A stretch of DNA of 64,000 bases from Cotesia glomerata (GCF_020080835.1 NC_058159.1:5270001-5334000); one strand, 5' to 3'. Shown: positions 1-13,800, counted from the first letter of the stretch. A program made the numbers and translations. Notes: a model not told the origin generated them from the letters alone.

Positions 1-958
1 TTTAGAAATATTTTATTTTTAAAATTATTTCTTCCTTTACAGTTATTTCTTCTTTTTTTTTTAGAAATATTTTCTACAAATTTATTATTCTTACAATTAA
101 TTTTTCTTTTTGTTTTTTTTAGAAATGTTTCTTCTAAAATCGTTTCTTCTCTTACAATTATTTTTTTTCTTTTTTTTTTAGAACCACTTCTTAAAAATTT
201 ATTTCTTTTTTTAAAATTATTTTTCTTTAATTATTTCTTCTTTTACAATTGTTTTTTTCTTTTTTTTTAGAAATATTTTTTCTAAAATTGTTTCTATTAC
301 AATTATTTTTTTTTCTTTTTTTTTTAGAATTATTCCTTTTACAATTGTTTCTTCTTTTTTTTTTCTTAGAAATATTTCTTCTAAAATTGTTTCTTTTCTT
401 ACAATTATATTTTTAGAATTATTTCTTTTTTTTTTACAATCATTTCTTAAAAATTTATTTCTTTTTTTAGAATTATTTTTTTAAAATTATTTCTTCTTTT
501 ACAATTGTTTCTATTTTTTTTTTTAGAAATATTCTAAAATTGTTTCTTCTGTTAGAATTATTTCTTTTTTCTTAAATTATTTCTTACAAATTCATTTCTT
601 CTCACAATTATTTTTTAAAAATAATTTCTTCTTTAAAAACTATTTCTTCTAAAATTGTTTCTCCTTTTACAATTATTTTTTTTTCTTTTTTTTAGAATTA
701 TTTCTTTTTTTTTTAGAATCATTTCATAAAAATTTATTTCTTTTTTTAAAATTATTTTTCTTTAATTATTTCATCTTTTACAATTGTTTCTATTTTTTTT
801 TTTTTTAGAAATATTCTAAAATTGTTTCTTCTGCTAGAATTATTTTTTTTTTTTAGAATTATTTCTTACAAATTTATTTCTTCTTTTACAATTTTTTTAA
901 AAAAATTATTTCTCCTTTTAAAAGTATTTCTTCTTTAAAAATAATTTCTTCTTCAGTA
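1..958. repeat. T-rich degenerate minisatellite
   Basis: Almost a kilobase of T-rich sequence built from loosely repeated blocks of about 30-60 bp that alternate the words TTTAGAAATATTT, CTTCTAAAATTGTTTCTTC and CTTTTACAATTATTT, separated by T runs of variable length. No reading frame of note is open. It starts at the window edge, so its full length is unknown. It stops sharply near 958, where mixed-composition DNA begins. Confidence 0.75.
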
Positions 959-960
959 AC

Positions 961-2477
961 CAAGCGCTTAGTCATCCAAATAATCTATAAAATTCCCCAA
1001 CAACTTTGATAGTCTCATATTCTTCTTTTATCTATGATAACTCGAAACAGTCGCTCTAAAAAAATGTTGTTGTGATCATGGGTGTTACCTGAAAATAAAA
1101 ATAAATAATTAGTCTGTGGGGTCAATGGATAATGGTGTAATATCGTGTATGTAAACTACGTTAAATCGCTGCCAAATAGCCATCAGATGCTGAAGAAATA
1201 GAGTGGGGAATGGTCGATATTCATGCGCAGACTTGTATTTAGCTTTATATACATATATATTGTTAACTATGTTCTATGTTATAATCTATACAATACATGC
1301 CGTGTTTAATGTGTACTTTGTGCATATATAACCGTGTACATAAGTGTAAGTAATAGTCTAAGTATGTATATGAGTAAGTACAAGTATACCGTACCGAGGT
1401 AAGGTTATACTAGAAAGAGTGAAAGCAGAGAAAGAGGGATTTCCCTGATCCCTTCCACACGCCACCACACGCAGTCACATGCCAGCTGTGCTCGAGTTTG
1501 CTTCTGCTACTCGTTAAAAAAAAACACCGGCATTTTTAAATTTTTGATTTTTCTTTAACAAGTACGTTTTTTTTTTATGCTAATAACTCATTACTTACTT
1601 TTGCTTATATTATCATAATATATTATTTAATAATTTATAATTTTTATTTTAATTAAAATTTTTTATTTCTTAACATTTTATCTGGCTTTAAAAGTTTTCA
1701 ATCATTTTTAAATAGTTGTTAATTGCTTTTTTAATTTTAAAATTATTCTAACTTTATTTAATAAAAATTATTCAATAAAATATAAATTAAAAAATTTATT
1801 TCTTCACTATTTAAAATATAAGTTTTTTATTTATTTAATTTTTATTATAAATTTAAATTTGAAATTTTTTTTTAATTATCTGAATTTTTATTATAAATTT
1901 AAATTTGAAAATTTTTTTTAATTATCTGAATTTTTATTACAGAAGAAATAAAAAAAATTTTAATAAATATTTATTTAACAAAACTTAAATAAAAGTTTTA
2001 TGTTAAAAAGTGTTTTAAAGGTTAAAAAGTAAATAATAAAATAGTTTAACGTGTAAACAAATGTTAAAAGTGAATTGAAAAGTAAAAATTGAAGTATAAA
2101 ATATAAAAAAGCACCTTGAACCGAACAAAACACAGGTCTCTACACTCTAGATAAATACTTGTTAGATATACCGGTAACTATCGACGCGGAATTTATTAAT
2201 CCGAGTTTTTACAACTAGTTAAAAAAAAAAGTATAGTTTTAAAGTCTCAAGCCGGTAAAAGTTTGCGTATATACATTATCGCTCGATAAACGTACCTAGT
2301 AATTTGTTCTTGTCGATACTAATGCTTGGATTACACGTATGATTAATGTATTTTTTTTTGTTTACTTCGCTGATAATTTTCTGAAATTAAAAAGTGCTGT
2401 TGATTGTTTTCTTCTTTAAGTGATTGAAGATTGAGCGAAAATGTGACGATAATTTAAATGAAGATGAGTGATAAGGT
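961..2477. other. Upstream region of the crescerin gene, no firm gene
   Basis: About 1.5 kb between the T-rich block and the first coding exon. 961-1500 is of mixed composition; 1500-2120 is very AT-rich and contains a tandem duplication of about 62 bp at 1848-1930. The last 150 bases before the start codon should hold the 5' UTR and promoter of the + strand gene, but I see no convincing TATA box or initiator. A weak exon-like signal on the - strand at 1014-1260 is discussed under findings and is not called here. Confidence 0.5.
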
Positions 2478-2737
2478 ATGTCCGAGTGTGAGGAGTATAA
2501 GATTGTCTCGATGACGGGATCATCAAGAACGGGGCCTCCACAGCCCCAACAAGAGGAACCGGTGTCTCCTGATCACTCATCGGAGGTTTGTTTCTTCTTT
2601 TTCCAGCCAACCCTTTCTTATAAAATTTTTATTTATTTTTTTCTTCTTTTTAGAAACTATTCATCAAACGAAAAATGACACCTGTTCAACACCAAACTGA
2701 ACCATTGATCCAATTAACGCCACTCTGGGAACACGTG
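2478..2737 (+). CDS. TOGARAM1: Crescerin exons 1-2, N-terminal tail
   Basis: Exon 1 (2478-2585, residues 1-36) is a Pro/Gln/Ser-rich unstructured tail ending at a GAG|GTTTGT donor. Exon 2 (2654-2737, residues 37-64) follows a long pyrimidine tract and TAG acceptor and ends at GTG|GTATGT. Its last residues (PLWEHV) run in phase into exon 3, which begins TOG1. A second ATG at 2458/2464, in another frame, leads to AAG|GTATGT at 2475, a better donor match than GTTTGT; joining it to exon 2 would also be in phase and give an alternative short N-terminus. Confidence 0.7.
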
Positions 2738-5700
2738 GTATGTTTCTTATTTTAATACAAAAAAGGGAAGAAAAATTTCATACTGTTTTTATAGATTGAA
2801 AAAATTTTTTTAGATTTTTATAAAAAATTAAATTTTAATGAAAAAATTTCACATGTAGAAATTTTAATTTATAAATTCTAAATTTATAAATGTCGCTAGA
2901 CATGTGATAATTTTTTAAATAAATAAATCATAATTTTAAAAATTTATTTTTAAATAAAATTTATTTTTATAATTACAATTTTTTTGACTTAATTCATTTT
3001 TTTTAATTATTAATTTTTTGCTAATTTTTTATTTTTAATAAAATTATTGTCACCATTTTTTTTTTAACTTTTGATTTATTCCTTGGTAAGAAAAAAAAAA
3101 TTCAAAATTAACAAAGTCAATTTTTTATAAAAAAAGAAATCCAAAATTATTAAAAATAATAAAAATTTTTTTATTTTTAATATTTCATAATTTTTTTTTA
3201 ATTAGTTCTATTAATCTACACTAAAAAAAAAATTAACTTGATTTGAGAGAAAAATTCTTGAACCTAAAAAATAATTTTGAAGAGGGTTATTTTTTTTTAA
3301 TCAAGACAAAAAACTCTTAAATCAAGTAAAATTTCCTTAAAATAGTTCGGTCATAAATGCAAAATTTTAAGAAGTTTTTGAAATTTGAAATATGAGTAAT
3401 AAAATAAGCATTATATGTGCTGTTAAAATTTGAAATCAATTGACCATACCAGAAATGAGATAATTGTAATAAATAATAGTTTAAAAAAACTAAAAACACG
3501 CTTTTTATAGAAAACCAAACTAAAAAATAGAAAATAAATTTAAATTAAGAATAGTGTTAAAAATTTCAATAAATATAAATTAATAATAGTGTAAATAAAA
3601 AAAATGTATTTTATTTTAAAAAAAGCGTGAGGTGCATGGTGTCAATAGTTATAAATATTTTATTGACAGATATGAGTAGAGTGATTATCATTTTGATAAT
3701 ATCTTAAAAAGCACCCCACGCTTTTTTTAAAATAAAATACATTTTTTTTTATTTACACTATTATTAATTTATATTTATTGAAATTTTTAACACTATTCTT
3801 AATTTAAATTTATTTTCTATTTTTAGTTTGGTTTTCTATAAAAGCGTGTTTTTAGTTTTTAAACTATTATTTATTTTTACTTTTTAGTTTGGTTTATTTA
3901 TAAAAGCGTGATTTTTAGTTTTTAAACTATTATTTGTTGATTATCAAAAATATTCAGGCGCGCAAATTACCCACGGAGAGTTACATACTGACATACTGAC
4001 ATACTGACATACAAGTGAAGCTAATAGAAAATAATTATTTATAAATATTATAAATACGGGGAATCAGAGTTCGATTTCGGAGAGCGAGCCTGAGAAACGG
4101 CTACCAGAACCAAGGAAGGCCGCAGGCGCGCAGATTACCCACGGAGAGTTACTGACATACTGACAAACTGACAAACAAGTGAAGCTAATATAAAGCGTGT
4201 AAAAAAATTAACTCGACTCAAGAGCCAAAATCTTGGACCAAGAATATCATTTTAAAGAAAATGATTTTCTTGAGTCAAGAGAATACATTCTTGAGACAAG
4301 AAAAATTTACTTAAATCAAGAATAATTTCTTGACCCAAGAAAAGCGTTTTCTTCAAAATGGTATTCTTGGTCCAAGATTTTGGCTCTTGAGTCAAGTTAA
4401 TTTTTTTATCAGTGTCTGAGTGGAGAGTGAAAAAATCACAAATATTAATAATTATTCCATTGAAAGGATTTTAAAATCGTTTCAAAAAACTGATACCTGT
4501 TAGAAAAATACACTTAAAATAATCCAAAGAAATTTTGAAAATTTTTACTATTTAGTTTTTTATAAATTGTAAATAAACTGGCTAGTTAAACAAAAATAAC
4601 CATTAGTAAAAACGAATAATAGATAATTCGTGAGAAAGGCAGCACTAGCGAGTGAAAAAGAAAGAAATAGCACAAAGTATATGTCCCGAGTCAACTACCT
4701 TAACTTAAATAAAAAAAAATTTATTAGTTCAAGAATTTTTCTACTCAAATCAAGAAGATTAAGTTCTTCAAAATTATATCCTTGATTTAAGAACATTTTT
4801 ATTTGTGTATAAATAATAAAGATATGTTTCAATATGTAGCTAAAGGTAACAGTAAACCTAAATTATCATTAGTACATACACTAAAGTACCTTGCTCTTGT
4901 TAAAGTAACAATAAATCACAAATCTCAGCATATAATGATATACCTATACTGAATATCCAAATCAATAATAGGTACGGACGCAGCAATTTCCTCCGGACGT
5001 GGACACATGTTTAGTATTCAATGAGATATCATCAAGACTCCGAGATCCTGAATGGGAGGTCCGTCAACATGCACTTAGAGTACTGGTCGACGTAATACCG
5101 ACACTCGATGAAGAGCGTGTCGACGAAATTATGGAACCAGTTGTCGGGGAGCTTATCAATAATCTAGGCCATCTTGCCCCGGCTGTACGTAAAGGCGCTC
5201 TGGATACTCTGCGAGTTTATTTGCTGTACAGTTCCACTCGAGACGCCATTGTAAAAAACGTAAGTTGCGTTTAAAAAAAGTATAGAAAAACAATTTAAAG
5301 AGCAATAAAATTTTCCAGATAATTGACCGAGGGATAAACAGGAACAATTTCGACACCGACTCTCACATAACTCTCGGAGTAATCCTAAGCGCTCCCAGTT
5401 TGGTGTTTCCTTCATCGCGGAACATAAAGCCGTCCCGACAGAGTCTAAAAACAGTTATAAATGCGTTAGCGAGTTGTCTTGGGGACATAAAGTACCAGGA
5501 AGTAGCTTTGAAGTCTTTGGTTAAAATTCGGGACGCGATTGGTGATGAATTTGTGTCTTACCTAGAGGACTGTCCAGGAGCAAAGGAGGATTTTGATAAC
5601 CTGAGCCAGGTTTACAATGTTCATTCCCTGCCGAAGCGGTCGAAAAAAGTCCGGAAAAAACGGCTCAAACACGACAAACCTGTGCAGAAAACTTCCGGTG

Positions 5701-7723
5701 AAGAGAAAGAAGAAGAGAGGGAAAATAGAGAAGAAATACTTCCGCCTTCGCGAGTTGTTCTTGAAACTGAGATTAAATTCAACAAGGAGACAGCTATCAC
5801 CATGACAATTCTCGAGGAAAAAGACCAGGACTCCGATGATAGTTTAGATAGCCCGCTAAAGCTAGAGGACGCTTCGAAGATAAAGGAAGAGTCTAAGGAA
5901 ATGTGGATAGAGAGACGCAAAACACCTCGGCGTGTTCATTTCGGCGGTGAAATCGTCAAACTGAGAACTCCTGACAGCGATGACTCCCAACTGGTTCCAC
6001 TCAGCTCCAGAATACCCTTGCCAATTTCCCCAGTTACCAAAATGCCGAGCTACAGACCCTCGAGGTCGGTGTCGCATCCTTGTAGCCCCAGTTCTCGGTG
6101 CCAAGTTCCCAAAAGATCCCGAAGTTTTTCCGCGAGTCCTAAAAGAAATTATATTCACGACGGAAGTTTGAATCCTGGGAAGAGTATTTTGAGTAAAACT
6201 TCAAAATTGTCTGCTGATAATTTGTACTTTTATGACTTAGATGATGTCGACAGTGTTTTTGGGTTTAAAGAGAGCGATCGCAGCTGGTCGTTTGAAATTT
6301 TTGACGCGATTGATGATTACACGGAGAAAATACACTCGGGGATGGTTAAAGACAAGCGAAAGAAGAAAAAGAATAAAATTGGGAGAAGAAAAGTAGATGA
6401 TTTTAATAACTTCAGGGGGTCGGACGAAAAAACTAATGAAATTAATTTTATCGAGTATCCGGAGGCTAAAGTTGGCTCGGGTAATTTCGATAAATCCTTT
6501 GAGTTGAAAAGTAAAAACTATTTAAATGGTAATAGATCAAATATTAATAGCGGGAGCAAAGAAATGAGTAAAAAGGATAAGGATGAGGTTAATGAGGAAA
6601 GAAATAAAAATATAAGTGATAACTTTAAAAAAGTAAATGATAAATTGCGATCGCCAAGCACTTTTGAAAGTTTTCCACGTAAAGAACGTAACTACATACT
6701 TATGGAACTCTCAAGTCCTATTAAAGACAGCAGAAGTCGTCAAGTTTCTCCGGTTTTGTTTTCATCGGTTGGTGGGTCAGAGCTTGTACAATCAAATGAA
6801 AATACCCTAGAGTCGGAAAGTTTATCTGATCGTGTATCTATTGGTGAGTTAAATGCTTCTGTTGTATTATCCACTAATGAGACGTTTAAGGAAGAAAGTT
6901 TAAACACGGAAAATAGCGAAACTCCAGAGGGTCGGGAGGGTAAAAAAGTAGAGGCTGGGGCTAACCAAGTGCCAGCGACAGCTAAAGAGGATAAGAAAGA
7001 AATAAATGAAAACAATAAAGAATCTAAAAAGTTTTCCGATAGTAAGACAGTTGGTAAGAATTTTGATTCGGGCAATGAAAGTCGGACTTGCAGCAGCAGT
7101 GAAGGGGAGAACAAAACCCTAGAGCCGAGTTGGGAAGAACTTGGGCTTGTTGATCAAGAAGTGCTTAATGATCTTCATAATAAGGTGAGTTTTGTTTTGT
7201 TTTTTGATTTTTTAGGCAATTATTACACTGAAAAAAAGGTTCACTTGGGCCAAGAAAATATTTTTCTTCCTAATTATTTTCTTGAGCAAAAAAAAATTTT
7301 TTTTGATAAGAAATTTCACTTATTCCAACAAAATTAATTCTCTTGCTTTAAGAAATACGTATCTTGATCCAAGAAAATTTATTTAAGTCAAGAAAATCTT
7401 TTTGTTTTGAGAAAATTCAGCCTCTTGCTCCAAAACATTTAGTTCTTGATAGAAGTAAATTTTCTTTTGAGAAAATTTCTCTCTTGCTCCAAAAAATTAA
7501 ATATAAAGATAGAAGTAAATTTTCATTAATATTTTTATTGTTTAACATGTCAAATGGGAAGATCAAATAATATTTAATCATTTTTTTTTATTAGATTTTA
7601 TAAAAATCTAACTATTGCAGCCGTCCTCATGGCGCAACTTTGAAAAAATTTAGTCGTTTTCTGACTTAGTTTGTCGAGCTGAGTCAGAAAATGTATATAG
7701 TTCAAAAGTTTATATATGTATGT

Positions 7724-7802
<79 letters not shown>

Positions 7803-10800
7803 CGATATAACGCGGCTTGTCAGCACGATAGCGTTTTCAATTTATAACCGATTCTTCTCAAACTCAACATGCTTTATCTATAGATCAAAACCAAGGTTAA
7901 GTTCGAAGATGAGCTTAATCGGGCGAGTAATTTGGAAATGACAGGATTTTGAAATTTTGAAAATCGTAAAAATTGATGTTTTTACTGCTTCAACTTGATA
8001 TAATTACTGATCGAGACAAGATATCAAAATTCGGTAAAATGCATCGTAAAGCTCTTTTAATAAGCTTCAATTTCCACTACTCAGAAGTGGTAATAGCCTC
8101 AATATTACTCCTTTTAGAGTTCGTTTAATAAAACAGTTTTACTGTTGCAGCCGTTTTAAATTGGACACTGTTATGCATTAATGTGTTAAGTGCTATGGAA
8201 ATCCTATGTACTTAACACACTATTGCATAACAGAGTCCAATTATTGTCTGCATCATAGCTTAGTCATGATGTAAATTCAATAATTACGATAATGATTAGT
8301 CTTTCGTGTAATGTTTTCAGGTAATTCGTCAGTAAATATGTCACAAATTAGTTCTATATATTGTTTTTTTCAATTAAAATTTTATCCGGTTTCAAACATC
8401 TGATTGATTTGCAAATTGTTGTTCCTAAGCAGTTATTTAAAATTTGGTCATTTATAATTCAAATTTTATAATCTTTGCAATTCTTTGAGAAACTTTTTCT
8501 TCAAAAGTTAATTTTTTTTCCAAAATTTGTTCTAAATAGTTTTAAATTTATTATTGAATTTTGTTTTTAATTATTCATAAATTAAGTTATACATTATTAG
8601 TTTTATTATATTATTTTATTAAAAATCAATTTTCTTTATTTCAAAAATCTACTTCCATTTCGGCTGCCGAATGGCCTTTTTTTTCATTCAATATGTATAA
8701 TTGCACGGTAAAATAATATAAAATAGGTATCAAATATTCAAGAGAAAAATTTTCTCAAGGTGAGAAAATTTTTTTCTCAGCTGAAGTAGGTAGCGCTGCT
8801 TCCCTAAAGTATCTAAAAATCTTGATCAAATATAAAAATTTATTGTATCAAGTACTTATGATAATTTGAATTAAGAAAGTTTGAGCGAATCTAATGTAAA
8901 AAATAATTTCCAACTTTGAGCTTTGAAATTAAGTATAAGTATAAATAAATACGTCATTTATTTAATCCCAAAATTTTAAAAAGATTCACCGTTTAGTTAC
9001 TTAGATATTAAATTTTAAAAATCACATATTTTATTTCCTTATACACGGGTTCTTATGGCGGACAAACTTTTGTCAAGACTATAATTATTTTTTTCAATAT
9101 TAACCTCCCAACTTTAACAGATAAAAAACTCTACACAAGAAACTTGGATTATTGCAAAATATAAAAATAATTTAATAATAATACATTACCGATATAATTT
9201 TTGAAATATTTAAAGTCAAATTTTATGTTTGCAACTCGTTTATCGTCAGCCATTTATTCGAATAAAGATTTGACAACATCGCGTCAACAGCTGAGAAAAA
9301 AGAAAAGGATAGAAATATAGTTACAGAGAGAGGAATGTTTAACTCACATACTCATCCACGTCTCTGTTATGGGTATAATCAAGCGCGCTATTGCCAAATC
9401 TGTTTATTTATTCCGGCAAGCAATAAATACGAAAGTCAATTTATTACTCTACTTTATTAAATAAGTCAAAATCATCAATTATTAAATTGTTTAAATTAAA
9501 ATAAAGAATTTTTACGAATATTGGGAAGGCTAAAATTAAAAAAAAATTTTAGCATTATTTTGACTCATTAGTTACGCTCGAACTTCCTTAAGAAAAATTT
9601 TTACTTCGGCCAACACAACTTCAGTCTTCCTACAGGCATCCGAAAATTTTCTTGAGCCAAGAATTTTGTTCTCTAGTCAAGAAATTTTTTTTTTCTGTGT
9701 ACAGTTCTTTTGCTTGATCGCTAATTTATGAACGGATTATGAGAGCTGGAGATAAATAATTGATAATAGCAATTAATAATCTTAAGAGGAAGACTGTTTA
9801 AGCATGCAATGATGACGATGGTAGCACGAATAGTTGAATCAAAGTTCCGTTCAAAATCCCTTTGATATAAAGCCCGTGGTCTAAAAGTGGGTCGATCGAT
9901 TCATGCGCCAGAAAGTTTGTGAACGGTTCTGCGACGTTATTTAAACTCCATTTATTTAAATCCCCTTTTGCGAATTAATGTTATTTTTAAATAAATAAAT
10001 AAATAAATAAATATCGATAAAAATTTTTTTTTAATTTATTTATTTATTGAAAAATATATAATACATACTTTTGGATGTTTTACTATCGTAAGAACGCTGA
10101 GACTAGTAGTCGGTATATTGGAAAAAGTCTGAAGCGTATGAATAATAAATCTCAGCGGAGTAATCAAACATTTCAAAGTCAAGTTTGTACTTATTGTAAA
10201 GTTCGGATATTTGTTGTTGTGTCAACTGACGGAAATAAATTTTAGATGGGTTTAATTTATCTTGGGATCCTTTATGACGATGAATCGGATGGATTTTATT
10301 TTTTAGATTCAATTTTTCTATTATTAATGACTGATCTGCGTCTAAAGTCTCCACCTTATTAATATAGACAGATAAATGTTATTTTATTATTGTATTATTA
10401 TTATATTGATATTGTTTGTGGTTGCTTTCTGAGATTTATGTAATTCAATTAAATGTTTACTTACTTTTAAGATAAAGGTGTAGTTGAGCGAACAGGGAGT
10501 GCAGTACAGGTAGTACGGGATCCAATGGTCGTCGGAATAGATTTCTAGATCGGTATCTATTAAATAATTTACGAATTCTTTCCACGTTGGTTCAATGCCC
10601 GCAGGTTTTGGCTCGTTATCGTTTGAAATAAATTGATCCTTTGGTGGCGGAGTGAAAGCTTTGTCTTTCGATATAAAGTAATTATATTTAGTCATTTTTA
10701 TTTATCTATACGCAGAAAAAAAAGTTTACTTAAATCAAGAACTTCATTTTTTTTATTTGAGTAGAAAAATTCTTAAACTAAGAATTTTTTTTGGTCTAAG

Positions 10801-13800
10801 TAAGTTTTATTTGATTGAAGAGTTTTTCGTCTTAATTTAAAACAATGAAACTCTTTAAAATTATTTTCTTAGCTCAAGAATTATTCTCTTGATTCAAGTT
10901 AATTTTTTTTTCAGTGTATAATTAAGAGAATAAGGAAAATTTTGTCTCTTTTATTTATGATAAAATGAGTTTTTTCAATTAAATTTAGTAACATTGGAAA
11001 GATTAAGACCTGAATTAGTGCCTTTTCAATGCTTCATATGCTTTTCTAAAATAATTAATTATAATGTTTTCGAAGTAGTTTTAAATAGATTCGAATTTTG
11101 CGATAAACAAAATTTGTTTATTTATTTATTTTGTTATGTACATGTGAATGTGGTTATATGTCAAAAATTAATTTATATAATTAAGAGAGTAAGAAAAGTT
11201 TTTTAACGGGTATATCTTTATCATAAATTGGGTTTGATATTTTTTAGCGATAGTTATTTATGATTTAAATAATTGAGACAGTAAGGAAAATTTTGTAACG
11301 AGCATATTATTATTTTTAAAAGAATTTTTATAGTTCAATTTGGTATCATCAGAAAGGTTGAGATAATAATTAGTGCCTTTTCACGGCTTTATATATTTTT
11401 CATTGATAGTCAATTTTTTATACTAAGTTTTTAATAGTTATTTGGTTCTATAAATTTATTCGGTCACATTTGTCCATTAAATTATTTGAAATTGATCCTG
11501 CGATAGCACTATTATTTTTAAAATTTATTAAAAAAGTCCCCAAACTATGTACAGTGTGATTATAAATCTAAAAAAATCATTAAGGCAAAATTTTATTATT
11601 CATAATTCGTAAATCTTGGCAGTCACATAGTGACTGAAGGTTGCTAGTCTATATAATAGAATAAGAAAAATTTTGCATTGTGTATTTATGTAATAAAATG
11701 AGTTTTTTTAAAATGAAATTTAATATCATTGGAAAGATCGAGACCTGAATTAATGCCTTTTCAATGTTTCATATGCTTTTCTAAAATAGTTTATTTGCTA
11801 TAATAATTTTTCGAAGTAGTTTTAAATAGATTCGAAATTTGCGATAAACAAAATTTGTTTATTTATTTATTTTTTTATGTACATGTGAATGTGGTTATAT
11901 GTCAAAAATTAATTTATATAATTAAGAAAGTAAGAAAAGTTTTTTAACGGGTATATCTTTATCATAAATTGGGTTTGATATTTTTTAGCGATAGTTATTT
12001 ATGATTTAAATAATTGAGACAGTAAGGAAAATTTTGTAACGAGCATATTATTATTTTTAAAGGAATTTTTATAGTTAAATTTGGTATCATCAGAAAAGTT
12101 GAGATAATAATTAGTGCCTTTTCACGGCTTTATATATTTTTCATTGATAGTCAATTTTTTATACTAAGTTTTTGGAGGAGTTTAATAGTTATTTGGTTCT
12201 ATAAATTTGTTCGGTTATATTTGTCCATTAAATTATTTGAAATTGATCTTGCGATAGCACTATTATTTTTAAAATTTATTAAAAAAGTCCCCAAACTATG
12301 TACAGTGTGATTATAAATCTAAGAAAATCATTAAGGCAAAATTTTATTATTCATAATTCGTAAATCTTGGCAGTCACATAGTGACTGAAGGTTGCTAGTC
12401 TATATAATAGAATAAGAAAAAATTTGCATTGTGTATTTATGTAATAAAATGAGTTTTTTTAAAATGAAATTTAGTATCATTGGAAAGATCGAGACCTGAA
12501 TTAATGCCTTTTCAATGTTTCATATGCTTTTCTAAAATAATTAATTATAATGTTTTCGAAGTAGTTTTAAATAAATTCGAATTTCGCAATAAACAAAATT
12601 TGTTTATTTATTTATTTTGTTATGTACATGTGAATGTGGTTATATATCAAAAATTAATTTATCCAATTAAGAGACTAAGAAAAATTTATTAACGGGTATA
12701 TTTTTATCGTAAATTGGGTTTGATATTTTTTCAGCGATAGTTATTTATGATTTAAATAATTGAGACAGTAAAGAAAATTTTGTAACGAGCATATTATTAT
12801 TTTTAAAGGAATTTTTATAGTTCAATTTGGTATCATCAGAAAGGTCGAGACCAGAATTAGTGCCTTTTCACGGCTTTATATATTTTTCATTGATAGTCAA
12901 TTTTTTATACTAAGTTTTTGGAGGAGTTTTTAATAGTTACTTGGTTCTATAAATTTATTCGGTCACATTTGTCCATTAAATTATTTGAAATTGATCCTGC
13001 GATAGCACTATTATTTTTAAAATTTATTAAAAAAGTCCCCAAACTATGTACAGTGTGATTATAAATCTAAAAAAATCATTAAGGCAAAATTTTCTTATTT
13101 ATAATTCGTAAATCTTGGCAGTCACATAGTGACTGAAGGTTGCTAGTCTATATAATAGAATAAGAAAAATTTTGCATTGTGTATTTATGTAATAAAATGA
13201 GTTTTTTTAAAATGAAATTTAGTATCATTGGAAAGATCGAGACCTGAATTAATGCCTTTTCAATGTTTCATATGCTTTTCTAAAATAGTTTATTTGCTAT
13301 AATAATTTTTCGAAGTAGTTTTAAATAGATTCGAATTTTGCGATAAACAAAATTTGTTTATTTATTTATTTATATTTTTCCCCACTTTAAGCACTGTATT
13401 TAATGTACACTAAATGTTAAAATTATGTAAAATTGATGGTCTTGAGGGAGTCTTGACTCCAAGATCAAATAAAACTTATTTATCTATCTATCTATCTATC
13501 TATCTATTTTGTTATGTACATGTGAATGTGGTTATATATCAAAAATTAATTTATCCAATTAAGAGACTAAGAAAAATTTATTAACGGGTATATCTTTATC
13601 GTAAATTGGGTTTGATATTTTTTCAGCGATAGTTATTTATGATTTAAATAATTGAGACAGTAAGGAAAATTTTGTAACAAGCATATTATTATTTTTAAAA
13701 GAATTTTTATAGTTCAATTTGGTATCATCAGAAAGGTCGAGACCAGAATTAGTGCCTTTTCACGGCTTTATATATTTTTCATTGATAGTCAATTTTTTAT

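Larger units (their letters stand above)
7185..10102. other. First part of crescerin intron 4, repeat-rich, no gene
   Basis: Holds a diverged CTTGATTCAAG-type repeat cluster (7229-7520), a TA microsatellite, a 150-bp-unit repeat like that near 20.2 kb, a short palindrome (8159-8242), another partial MITE (9630-9702, ending CTGTGTA) and an AAAT microsatellite (9988-10015). Long open frames at 7364-7570 and 7720-7941 come from low-complexity DNA and are not called. Confidence 0.6.

Noticed and set aside
7720..7941. 73-codon frame with a Tyr-Ile run
   Set aside because: Product of the (TA)n microsatellite.
10994..12692. Two similar 70-codon + frames (10994-11206, 12480-12692)
   Set aside because: They are at the same place in tandem Helitron-like units 1 and 3; units 2 and 4 do not keep them, so they are not under selection.
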